Below are positions 7,397 to 12,590 of a stretch of DNA of 14,693 nt, piece after piece. The DNA is from Alistipes sp. GTDB lineage: Bacteria; Bacteroidota; Bacteroidia; Bacteroidales; Rikenellaceae. The DNA lies in the NCBI GenBank assembly GCA_017559685.1, contig JAFYQY010000092.1:1-14693 (forward strand), in the 5' to 3' direction. Position numbers and translations under genes: made by a program. Within the stretch, counting starts at the first letter, position 1, and the number at the start of each line of letters is the position of its first letter. The notes beneath the pieces are model-generated. The model was not told where the DNA came from. It did not search any database and worked only from the letters and a program-made list of their open reading frames with translations.

Positions 7397-8110
7397 CTAC
7401 TTTTTAATCTTTCTAAATGGCAACTTCATAACGCCGAAGAAGGCCTCACCAAAGATACTGCTCGACATCTTCGAGGTGCCTAGCTCTCTATCGGTAAAGA
7501 TGATTGACTCCTCACGCAAGCGGAAGTGGTGGCGCCACGCCGTATACTTCATCTCGATTTGGAAGCCGTAGCCAATCATTCGAATCTGATCGAGGTCGAT
7601 CGCACGCAACACCTCGGCACGATAGCCCACAAAGCCCGCTGTAGAGTCGTAGACAGGCATTCGGGTAACCATTCGCACATAGAGCGATGCTCCGTAGGAG
7701 ATAAGAATACGAGAGAGTGGCCAATTCACCACATTCATACCCGAAACATAGCGTGAGCCGATAACCACATCGGCATCATTCTCCAAGCGAGAGGAGAGTC
7801 GCAACAGATCATCGGGGTTGTGCGAGAAGTCGCAATCCATCTCAAAAATCTGGTCGTAACCGTGCTCCAACGCCCACTTAAAACCTGCGATATAGGCTGT
7901 GCCAAGTCCGAGCTTGCCACTACGCTCCACCAGGTGGACACGGTCGCCATACTCGGCAATCTTCTCACGGATGATATTTGCAGTGCCGTCGGGCGAGCCA
8001 TCATCAACATAGAGAACATCGAAATCCATCTCCAACGACATCACCTTGTCGGTCATACGAGCCACATTTTCGCACTCGTTGTATGTGGGAATAATTACTA
8101 CTCTTTTCAT
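7397..8110 (-). CDS. Polyprenol-phosphate mannosyltransferase-like GT2 glycosyltransferase
   Basis: A 237-residue GT2 enzyme of the dolichol/polyprenol-phosphate mannose synthase type, which transfers a sugar from a nucleotide donor (usually GDP-mannose) to a polyprenyl phosphate at the inner face of the membrane. Motifs: IIPTYNECEN (about 6-15), VDDGSPDGT (about 35-43), GKLGLGTAYIAGF (about 65-77), the DxD-containing EMDCDFSH (about 90-97), VIGSRYV (about 115-121), DSTAGFVGYR, GYGFQIEM, and the terminal DRELGTSKMS. There is no C-terminal membrane domain, so it is the short soluble form. The actual sugar cannot be read from the sequence. The start is ATG at 8110; it precedes the outer-membrane gene by 20 bp. 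The 156-bp gap upstream carries a structured repeat and no recognisable promoter. Confidence 0.9.
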   Translation of the reverse strand: MKRVVIIPTYNECENVARMTDKVMSLEMDFDVLYVDDGSPDGTANIIREKIAEYGDRVHLVERSGKLGLGTAYIAGFKWALEHGYDQIFEMDCDFSHNPDDLLRLSSRLENDADVVIGSRYVSGMNVVNWPLSRILISYGASLYVRMVTRMPVYDSTAGFVGYRAEVLRAIDLDQIRMIGYGFQIEMKYTAWRHHFRLREESIIFTDRELGTSKMSSSIFGEAFFGVMKLPFRKIKK

Positions 8111-8118
8111 CTTATACA

Positions 8119-8132
8119 GCTATTAGCCATTA
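8119..8132. repeat. Short copy of the GCCATT heptamer-tract edge
   Basis: GCTATTAGCCATTA here shares the exact 13-mer GCTATTAGCCATT with 12476-12488, the left edge of the longer heptamer tract. It sits upstream of the polyprenol-phosphate glycosyltransferase start, beside the structured repeat at 8156-8279. Confidence 0.55.
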
Positions 8133-8155
8133 TTTTTTCACTACTCCACAACTTT

Positions 8156-8279
8156 AAAATCGGAGGTGATGAGATTATTTTTGTGCGAAGCAAGACGACA
8201 GAAGCGCAGCATAGTAAGCCTATGTGAGCATTTTGGAGACCGATGCTATCGTGCAAAAAGAACTCATCAGAACGATTTT
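8156..8279 (+). repeat. Structured ~125-nt dispersed element, copy A
   Basis: Read on the plus strand this forms one long hairpin: AAAATCG/CGATTTT (8156-8162 with 8273-8279), TGATGAG/CTCATCA (8167-8173 with 8263-8269), a long helix (8178-8192 with 8244-8259, one bulged A8248, two G-T wobbles), an inner 7-bp stem (8199-8205 with 8228-8235, bulged A8230), and an apical CATAG/CTATG hairpin with 5-nt loop (8210-8224). Internal-loop sequences AGACGA (8193-8198), TATGTGAGCA (8221-8230) and GAGACCG (8236-8242) are shared with the copy at 12185-12313. It lies antisense in the gap of the envelope cluster and overlaps the last 13 bp of the upstream glycosyltransferase gene, including its stop codon. 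Confidence 0.8.
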
Positions 8280-9277
8280 TGTTTTGGGAATATTTTCTTT
8301 CCAAAAATATAACGCAACACTATCGAGTGGTGGTATATCGGTGCTTCACGTTTGACATTTGCACGAATAGCCATGCGCTCCTCGGCAAGTCGCTTGTGCC
8401 ACCTTAAAAAGTCGCTCCACGCACTCCACACCGCCTTTGCGCTCTTGGTTTTGCCCTGCAAGAGATAGCTCACAGCTGCGGCAAAGTCCAACACGGGGCG
8501 CACCACCGCCACCAACGCACGCTGTCCCGACGAGGCACAACGATAGAGCATTGCAAGGTTGTTGCGATGATTCAGCATCGTCTTAAATGGCGAGTCGGTC
8601 GAGAGTGTCGCTCCACCCAGGTGGTAGACCTTCGAACGAGGCTCAACCATAACCCTTCTGCCCGAGAGCCATACACGCCAGCAGAGGTCAATCTCCTCCT
8701 GATGGGCAAAAAACTCAGCCGAGAAGCCACCCAGCTCGGCAAAGACTTCGGCTCGGCAACAGAATGCTGCACCACTACCCCACATCACATCGCACGGAGT
8801 GTCGTACTGGCCATTATCCTCCTCGATTGCATTGAGCACTCGACCTCGGCAGAACGGATATCCCAACACGTCGATAAAACCACCCGAAGCACCCGCATAC
8901 TCAAACTTTGTGCGGCACTTATCGTCGAGAATCTTCGGCACGACAACCGCCACATCGCTATTCTGCTCGAGCTGTTCCAAAAGCGGCGCAAGCCACCCCT
9001 CGGTAGGCTCGATATCGGAGTTCAATAGCACGAATACATCGTAGCCCGACAACTGTGCCAAAGCACGATTGTAGCCCTCGGCAAAGCCGTAGTTCTTATC
9101 AAGCAGAACGAGACTGACGTTTGGCATCTCCGCCTTCAACCACTCGACCGAACCATCGGTAGAGCCGTTATCGGCAATCACAATATCCGCATCGGGCGTA
9201 GTTGCGACCACGCTCGGCAGGTAGTGTTGCAGATGCTGCAAACCGTTCCAATTGAGTATTACAACCGCCGTTTTCAA
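8267..9277 (-). CDS. GT2 family glycosyltransferase (WbbL/rhamnosyltransferase-like)
   Basis: A 336-residue inverting glycosyltransferase of family 2, probably working on cell-surface polysaccharide or lipid-linked glycan. Motifs: VVILNWNGLQHL at the N-terminus, VIADNGSTDGS (about 33-43), NYGFAEGYNRAL (about 62-73), the DxD-equivalent LLNSDIEP (about 84-91), WGSGAAFCCRAEVF and GGFSAEFFAHQEEIDLCWRVWL (the ED-type catalytic region, about 170-210). The C-terminal part is basic and ends in a possible amphipathic membrane-binding stretch. The start is a TTG at 9277: it gives exactly the family N-terminus and there is no ATG near it. It begins 5 bp after the acyltransferase stop, so it is translated in the same operon. 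The stop codon and last three sense codons lie inside the structured repeat at 8156-8279. Confidence 0.9.
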   Translation of the reverse strand: MKTAVVILNWNGLQHLQHYLPSVVATTPDADIVIADNGSTDGSVEWLKAEMPNVSLVLLDKNYGFAEGYNRALAQLSGYDVFVLLNSDIEPTEGWLAPLLEQLEQNSDVAVVVPKILDDKCRTKFEYAGASGGFIDVLGYPFCRGRVLNAIEEDNGQYDTPCDVMWGSGAAFCCRAEVFAELGGFSAEFFAHQEEIDLCWRVWLSGRRVMVEPRSKVYHLGGATLSTDSPFKTMLNHRNNLAMLYRCASSGQRALVAVVRPVLDFAAAVSYLLQGKTKSAKAVWSAWSDFLRWHKRLAEERMAIRANVKREAPIYHHSIVLRYIFGKKIFPKQKSF

Positions 9278-9282
9278 TGCTT

Positions 9283-10227
9283 TTATATCTCTTCTTTGTA
9301 GTTATTGTAGAATTGTGCATCTGCACCTGGCAAATACTTCCAGCGGCGATGCGACCACATCCAATGCTCGGGTTTTGCGTTGATAGTTCGCTCCAAACAA
9401 CGCACATATCGCTCGGTTATCTCGTGAGGTTGTACCTCCTCCTTGCCGTCGTAAATCTGCGTATAGTTGTGGCGATAGACTCCCGCCTTAACTCGCTCAA
9501 GCTCCAAGTAGAAGACAGGCAAACCAAACTTCGAAGCCAACTGCTCGCCACCATCAAAGAACAACGAGTCGTGATTGAGGAAGCGATGCCAGCAACAACC
9601 CTTTGAAGGTGGGCAGTTCTGGTCGGAGATAAGTCCTACGACGATATTCTTGCCGTTTATGCCGTTGCGATTGCCGATGTAATGACGCATAAAATTCTTG
9701 CTTGCTACGACGTCGACCTCCTTATTGTTGCGCAGACGCTTGAAGAGTTTATCCATAATCGGGCTCTTGAGTGGGCGATAGGCAACCACAAGGTGGTGCT
9801 TAGGTGTGCATAGATAGAGGTTGAGCGCAATCTCCCAAAAACCGTAGTGCGAGGTCAAAACTATAACGTTCTTGCCCTCGATAACCTCGTGGAAATTATC
9901 GGTAAGATTGAACTGCGTAGCCTTCTTGCGACGACGTTGTCCCATCGCTGCCAACGAAAGTGTGCCGATAATCATCTCGGCAAGATGACGATAATAGCGC
10001 TTGCAAATCTCGGCAATCTCCGTCTCGCTCTTGTCGGGATAGGAGTCTCGCAACTGATTATTGATGACCACATAGCGGTAGCGCACACATTTGCGCAGCA
10101 CGAATGCTACAAATGGCGCCAGCACCCCATAACGGATGCAACGTGGGAGTATGCCTACCAAAAAGCATAGACACCACAGCAGCGATACCACTACATTCTC
10201 GTATATCTCCCTACTCTTCGTCTTCAT
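9283..10227 (-). CDS. LpxL/HtrB-like lysophospholipid acyltransferase family protein
   Basis: A 314-residue membrane-associated acyltransferase of the lipid A biosynthesis (Kdo2-lipid A secondary acyl transfer) family. An N-terminal hydrophobic segment (about 11-45) anchors it. The catalytic HX4E motif is seen as SHYGFWEI with His127 and Glu132. Further family landmarks are AYRPLKSP (about 154-161), GLISDQNCPP (about 201-210), and the C-terminal EHWMWSHRRWKY. The frame can be extended to a TTG at 10272, but the ATG at 10227 is preferred because the protein then starts in the usual MKTK-helix way and the overlap with rsmI shrinks to 17 bp. Bacteroidetes normally carry such single LpxL-type enzymes; the exact acceptor and acyl chain are not evident. 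Confidence 0.88.
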   Translation of the reverse strand: MKTKSREIYENVVVSLLWCLCFLVGILPRCIRYGVLAPFVAFVLRKCVRYRYVVINNQLRDSYPDKSETEIAEICKRYYRHLAEMIIGTLSLAAMGQRRRKKATQFNLTDNFHEVIEGKNVIVLTSHYGFWEIALNLYLCTPKHHLVVAYRPLKSPIMDKLFKRLRNNKEVDVVASKNFMRHYIGNRNGINGKNIVVGLISDQNCPPSKGCCWHRFLNHDSLFFDGGEQLASKFGLPVFYLELERVKAGVYRHNYTQIYDGKEEVQPHEITERYVRCLERTINAKPEHWMWSHRRWKYLPGADAQFYNNYKEEI

Positions 10228-10921
10228 TCTCGTCGTGATTGTTTTTCTTGGTTGAGCGACCCGCAACCACAATTACGAACTCGCCCTTCGGAGCGTGCTT
10301 GCGGAAATGGTCGGCCACCTCGGCGAGCGTGCCTCGAACGGTCTCCTCGAACATCTTTGTAATCTCACGAGAGACTGCCACCTCACGCTCCTCGCCAAGC
10401 ACCTCGGCCAACTGCTCCAAGCACTTGACAACACGGAATGGCGACTCATAGAATATCATTGTGCGCTCCTCGTCAGCCAACGCCTCGATGCGTTTTTTGC
10501 GTCCCTTCTTCTGCGGAAGGAAGCCCTCGAAGCAGAATCTGTCGCACGGGAAACCACTCTGCACCAACGCCGGCACAAAGGCTGTTGCTCCGGGAAGTGT
10601 TACAACATCTATGCCTCGCTCCACACAGGTGCGCACGAGCAAGAAGCCAGGATCAGAGATACCAGGCGTACCCGCATCCGACACCAATGCCACATCCTTG
10701 CCCGTCTCGATCGAGTCGGCAACCATCTGCACGGTGGCGTGCTCGTTAAACTTGTGGTGTGAGCGCAGAGGCTTCTCGATGCCGAGGTGCTTCAACAACA
10801 CCGAGCTTGTGCGAGTATCCTCCGCAAGGATGAAGTCCACCTCCTTCAAGATGCGGATAGCACGAAGGGTGATATCCTCCAGGTTACCTATCGGCGTAGG
10901 TACGATATAGAGTTTTGCCAT
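10211..10921 (-). CDS. rsmI: 16S rRNA (cytidine(1402)-2'-O)-methyltransferase
   Basis: A 236-residue SAM-dependent methyltransferase of the tetrapyrrole-methylase fold that modifies the ribose of C1402 in the decoding centre of 16S rRNA. Clear signature motifs: LYIVPTPIGNLEDITLRA (about 4-21), FILAEDTRTS (about 30-39), VALVSDAGTPGISDPG (about 77-92), TLPGATAFVPAL (about 108-119), CFEGFLPQKKGRKKR (about 129-143) and MIFYESPFR (about 154-162). The C-terminus ends in a short acidic tail (NHDENEDEE). This family is usually 220-290 residues. The start ATG lies 1 bp after the stop of the acidic-protein gene and its tail overlaps the acyltransferase by 17 bp, so translation of the three is probably coupled. 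Confidence 0.95.
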   Translation of the reverse strand: MAKLYIVPTPIGNLEDITLRAIRILKEVDFILAEDTRTSSVLLKHLGIEKPLRSHHKFNEHATVQMVADSIETGKDVALVSDAGTPGISDPGFLLVRTCVERGIDVVTLPGATAFVPALVQSGFPCDRFCFEGFLPQKKGRKKRIEALADEERTMIFYESPFRVVKCLEQLAEVLGEEREVAVSREITKMFEETVRGTLAEVADHFRKHAPKGEFVIVVAGRSTKKNNHDENEDEE

Positions 10922-10922
10922 A

Positions 10923-11840
10923 TTATGCGTTGTACTTGCGTTGTAAAAGTTCCATCATCAGCTTGGTAGCCTCGTTATTTGGTGCCCAAACGTAGTTCTC
11001 CGAGATATGGATTATGCAGTCGTCGAACGAAGGTTGCGACTCGAGCGCAGTGATTGCCGCCTCGTAGGCCTCATCGTTGCCACCGAACAACTCACGCACA
11101 AACATAAACTTGTCGGCTACGCCTATCGCACTGCGCAACGAGGTGATAGGGGTCGCCTCGGCCACGCCCTTAGGGCAGACGATAGTGTCGGCCACCGATG
11201 TAGTTTCACGGAATTGCTCGCCAATAACCGCAGGAGCATCGTCGTAGAGCGAGAGAATAGCACTACGGGCAGGTGTCGAGTGCGGAGTATGGAGCGAAGT
11301 CAGTTCCGCTGCAACAGACTCCGTTACAATAGGCTCTGCAACAGGCTCCTCAACCTTCTCCTCGACTACAGGTTCTGCAACAACAGGCTCCTCAACAACC
11401 TCCTCTACGGTCTCCTCTACAGCAACAGACGGAGTTTCGGTTTCGATTGGAGTCTCAACCAAAGTCTCAGTTGGAGTCTCGATTGGAGCTTCGATTTCAC
11501 TCTCCACTATCAACTCTTCACTCTCAATTTCCTCCTCGTCGTCATCCTCGTTGAAGATAATCTCTACCTCCATCTCAGGCTCATCCTCCTCTGCTTCGGT
11601 CTCCTCGACCTCAGGCTCGGGAGCAGGTTCTGGCTCGGGAGCAGGAGTTGGCAAGATAGGAGCTATACTCTCATCTTTAGTCTCTTGCTTCTCGTCTAAA
11701 ACCACGCCAAACTTAACCGCCGAATAAGCCTCACGCAACTCGGCAAGCACCATATCTTTTTCGAGTTCGGACATTGCGCCCGAACGCTCTGCATCCTCCA
11801 AAATCTGCAACACTCGTTGCAATCTCAACTTCAATTCCAT
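10923..11840 (-). CDS. Modular acidic protein with conserved C-terminal domain, Bacteroidales, function unknown
   Basis: A 305-residue cytoplasmic protein in three parts. Residues 1-45 form a helical, probably coiled-coil head (LKLRLQRVLQILEDAERSGAMSELEKDM). Residues about 50-180 are a low-complexity, very acidic Glu/Pro/Val/Thr linker with repeats such as PEPEPAPEPE, EDDDEEEIESEE, PIETPTETLVETPIETE and EEPVVAEPVV. Residues about 230-305 form a folded C-terminal domain (LRSAIGVADKFMFVRELFGGNDEAYEAAITALES, then SEN(Y)VWAPNNEATKLMMELLQRKY) that I recall from many Bacteroidales hypothetical proteins. It has no signal peptide or TM segment. It heads the operon 1 bp before rsmI, which may point to a ribosome- or envelope-related role, but that is inference. 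Strand-opposite open frames here are compositional artefacts of the repeats. Confidence 0.8.
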   Translation of the reverse strand: MELKLRLQRVLQILEDAERSGAMSELEKDMVLAELREAYSAVKFGVVLDEKQETKDESIAPILPTPAPEPEPAPEPEVEETEAEEDEPEMEVEIIFNEDDDEEEIESEELIVESEIEAPIETPTETLVETPIETETPSVAVEETVEEVVEEPVVAEPVVEEKVEEPVAEPIVTESVAAELTSLHTPHSTPARSAILSLYDDAPAVIGEQFRETTSVADTIVCPKGVAEATPITSLRSAIGVADKFMFVRELFGGNDEAYEAAITALESQPSFDDCIIHISENYVWAPNNEATKLMMELLQRKYNA

Positions 11841-11863
11841 AGTGACACATTTATTTTAATCTA

Positions 11864-11894
11864 CAAATATACAAATTAAAACGGAAAACGGAAA
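11864..11894 (-). promoter_or_regulatory. Promoter of the acidic protein-rsmI-acyltransferase-GT2 operon
   Basis: On the minus strand TATATTTG (11864-11871) matches the -7 consensus, with a TTTC (11891-11894) exactly 19 bp upstream as -33 box. The leader before the ATG at 11840 would be about 17-20 nt. The -33 box lies inside the heptamer tract at 11878-11919, so repeat changes could alter promoter strength. Confidence 0.6.
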
Positions 11895-11919
11895 GCTGAA
11901 AACGAAAAACTTAAAAGTT
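11878..11919. repeat. A-rich heptamer-period tract
   Basis: Six successive 7-bp units: AAAACGG, AAAACGG, AAAGCTG, AAAACGA, AAAACTT, AAAAGTT. The end of the tract also forms an 18-bp palindrome, AAAAACTT (11905-11912) with AAGTTTTT (11915-11922). It has the same 7-bp period as the tracts at 5244-5307 and 12483-12548 but a different unit. Confidence 0.75.
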
Positions 11920-11921
11920 TT

Positions 11922-11957
11922 TAGGGATTATAGGGAGAATAGGGACTATAAGGATTA
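11922..11957. repeat. 9-bp tandem repeat, four units
   Basis: TAGGGATTA, TAGGGAGAA, TAGGGACTA and TAAGGATTA follow each other without gaps. The core TAGGGA is kept in the first three units. No coding or promoter role is evident. Confidence 0.75.
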
Positions 11958-12120
11958 GCCCGACGACAACAAATGACATTGAATGACATTGAATGGCAAC
12001 GCAGTCTGCGACTGCTAAATGACAGGTCGGGCTTTTTGCCATTCCGTGCCATTTAGTGAGCGAAAGCGAACGAATGCCATTCAGTGAGCAACAGCGAACG
12101 ATTGCCATTCAATGCCATTC
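11957..12120. repeat. Composite palindromic array built on GAATGRCA words
   Basis: An 8-bp stem AGCCCGAC (11957-11964) / GTCGGGCT (12026-12033), followed by T-rich sequence, encloses two direct AATGACATTG units and a perfect hairpin GCAGTC/GACTGC (12001-12015, 3-nt loop). Outside it, the 19-mer at 11981-11999 is inversely repeated at 12102-12120 with one mismatch, and TAAATGACA (12016-12024) is inversely repeated at 12047-12055 with one mismatch. The word GAATG(A/G)CA or its complement occurs about eight times. The array thus offers several mutually exclusive folds. The 8-bp stem plus T5 could also act as a plus-strand terminator. Confidence 0.7.
12055..12110. repeat. Two 28-bp tandem units with variable mini-hairpin loop
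   Basis: Units 12055-12082 and 12083-12110 agree at 25 of 28 positions. Both read AGTGAGC-x-A-x-AGCGAACGA-x-TGCCATTC. Two of the three differences fall in the four bases between the GC pairs of a mini-hairpin: GCGAAAGC in unit 1 and GCAACAGC in unit 2. This is part of the larger GAATGRCA array. Confidence 0.75.
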
Positions 12121-12128
12121 TTACATTA

Positions 12129-12176
12129 AGCAACTCCGAGACCGCAAGTCCAACGCAGAAAGAGTTGCATTATCCA
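12129..12176 (+). repeat. Truncated copy of the structured element (3' half only)
   Basis: These 48 bp are identical to 12257-12304. They start at the AGCAACTCCGAGACCG segment, so the 5' arm and the apical hairpin of the full element are missing. With those gone, GCAACTC (12130-12136) can only pair with GAGTTGC (12162-12168). It ends 8 bp before the full copy begins. Confidence 0.85.
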
Positions 12177-12184
12177 GCCAAAAC

Positions 12185-12313
12185 AAAAAAAGTTGCAGAA
12201 TGTGACTATTTCAAGGCGGACAAGGCGAGGAGTGCGGAGCATACTTGGAGTATGTGAGCAACTCCGAGACCGCAAGTCCAACGCAGAAAGAGTTGCATTA
12301 TCCAACTTTTTTT
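12185..12313 (+). repeat. Structured ~125-nt dispersed element, copy B
   Basis: The two ends (12185-12212 and 12286-12313) pair in perfect register over 28 positions with three mismatches and two wobbles; the outermost 18 bp behave as terminal inverted repeats (AAAAAAAGTTG ... CAACTTTTTTT). Inside are an inner stem GGAGTGC/GC-A-ACTCC (12229-12235 with 12258-12265, bulged A12260) and an apical CATAC/GTATG hairpin with 5-nt loop (12240-12254). The unpaired segments AGGCGA, TATGTGAGCA and GAGACCG match copy A. No protein is encoded. The 3' end supplies the bases upstream of the riboswitch promoter. A small non-autonomous mobile element or a structured RNA are both possible. Confidence 0.82.
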
Positions 12314-12323
12314 CCTATCTTTG
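12293..12323 (+). promoter_or_regulatory. Promoter of the FMN riboswitch / TonB receptor transcript
   Basis: TATCTTTG (12316-12323) is a full match to the Bacteroidetes -7 box and is identical to that of xpt. TTGC at 12293-12296, 19 bp upstream, is a weak -33 box and belongs to the 3' arm of the structured element. Transcription should start near 12329-12331, just at the 5' edge of the riboswitch. Confidence 0.65.
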
Positions 12324-12330
12324 CATTAAG

Positions 12331-12474
12331 AATACTCGGGGCAGGGTGAAATTCCCTACCGGTGGTGATAGTCCACGACTCCTTGGAGGTGTGAAATACA
12401 ACATCTTACACTAACAAGGACTGAATCGGTGAAATTCCGATACCGACGGTTAGAGTCCGGATGAGAGAGGTTTA
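12331..12474 (+). ncRNA. FMN riboswitch aptamer (RFN element)
   Basis: All conserved parts of the six-helix RFN element can be read: CTCGGGGC entry; P2 AGGG/CCCT (12343-12346 with 12354-12357) with TGAAATT loop; P3 GTGG/CCAC (12362-12376) with TGATAGT loop; variable P4 TCCTTG/CAAGGA (12380-12385 with 12415-12420) enlarged by a GTGT/ACAC stem; P5 TCGG/CCGA (12426-12440), again with TGAAATT loop; P6 GAC/GTC (12445-12457); and the CCGGATGAGAG exit that closes P1. It binds flavin mononucleotide and, in known cases, turns expression off. Here it leads to a TonB-dependent receptor gene and not to a riboflavin biosynthesis gene. Confidence 0.96.
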
Positions 12475-12482
12475 TGCTATTA

Positions 12483-12548
12483 GCCATTGGCCATTGGCCA
12501 TTAGCTAATTTCACATTTTGCATTCTGCATTTTGCATTTTGCATTTCT
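12483..12548. repeat. Heptamer-period tract between aptamer and terminator
   Basis: GCCATTG, GCCATTG, GCCATTA (12483-12503) are followed after a short bridge by CATTTTG, CATTCTG, CATTTTG, CATTTTG, CATTTCT (12514-12548), all in 7-bp steps. ATTAGC near 12479 and GCTAAT near 12504 frame the first run as an inverted repeat. The tract separates the aptamer from the terminator hairpin and lengthens the expression platform. Confidence 0.8.
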
Positions 12549-12551
12549 CTG

Positions 12552-12590
12552 TCCCGATGTTCGTATGTAACATAGGGATATTTTTATTTT
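12552..12590 (+). terminator. Riboswitch expression-platform terminator
   Basis: Stem TCCCGATGTT (12552-12561) / AACATAGGGA (12569-12578), ten positions with one G-A mismatch and a 7-nt loop, followed directly by TATTTTTATTTT. The T-rich tail ends at the base before the receptor ATG. This fits transcription attenuation by FMN. The six bases GATGTT of the 5' arm are complementary to AACATC in the P4 loop of the aptamer (12400-12405), a possible but unproven antiterminator contact. Confidence 0.75.

Noticed and set aside
8107..8304. 65-codon open frame on the minus strand between the glycosyltransferase genes
   Set aside because: It lies almost wholly in structured copy A and overlaps both neighbours; no family similarity.
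10228..10272. TTG-started extension of the acyltransferase
   Set aside because: It would overlap rsmI by 62 bp and adds a basic, non-family segment; the ATG at 10227 is better.
11007..11699. 230-codon open frame on the plus strand
   Set aside because: It is the antisense of the low-complexity acidic gene; its Leu/Arg-rich composition is produced by the repeats.
11911..12108. 65-codon open frame on the minus strand
   Set aside because: It consists of the 9-bp tandem repeat and the palindromic array translated; no start signal or family similarity.
12055..12120. Possible CRISPR fragment
   Set aside because: The units are directly adjacent with no unique spacers, and no cas genes are present.
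12193..12414. 73-codon open frame on the plus strand
   Set aside because: It spans the structured repeat, a promoter and the FMN aptamer, all of which explain the sequence better than a protein.
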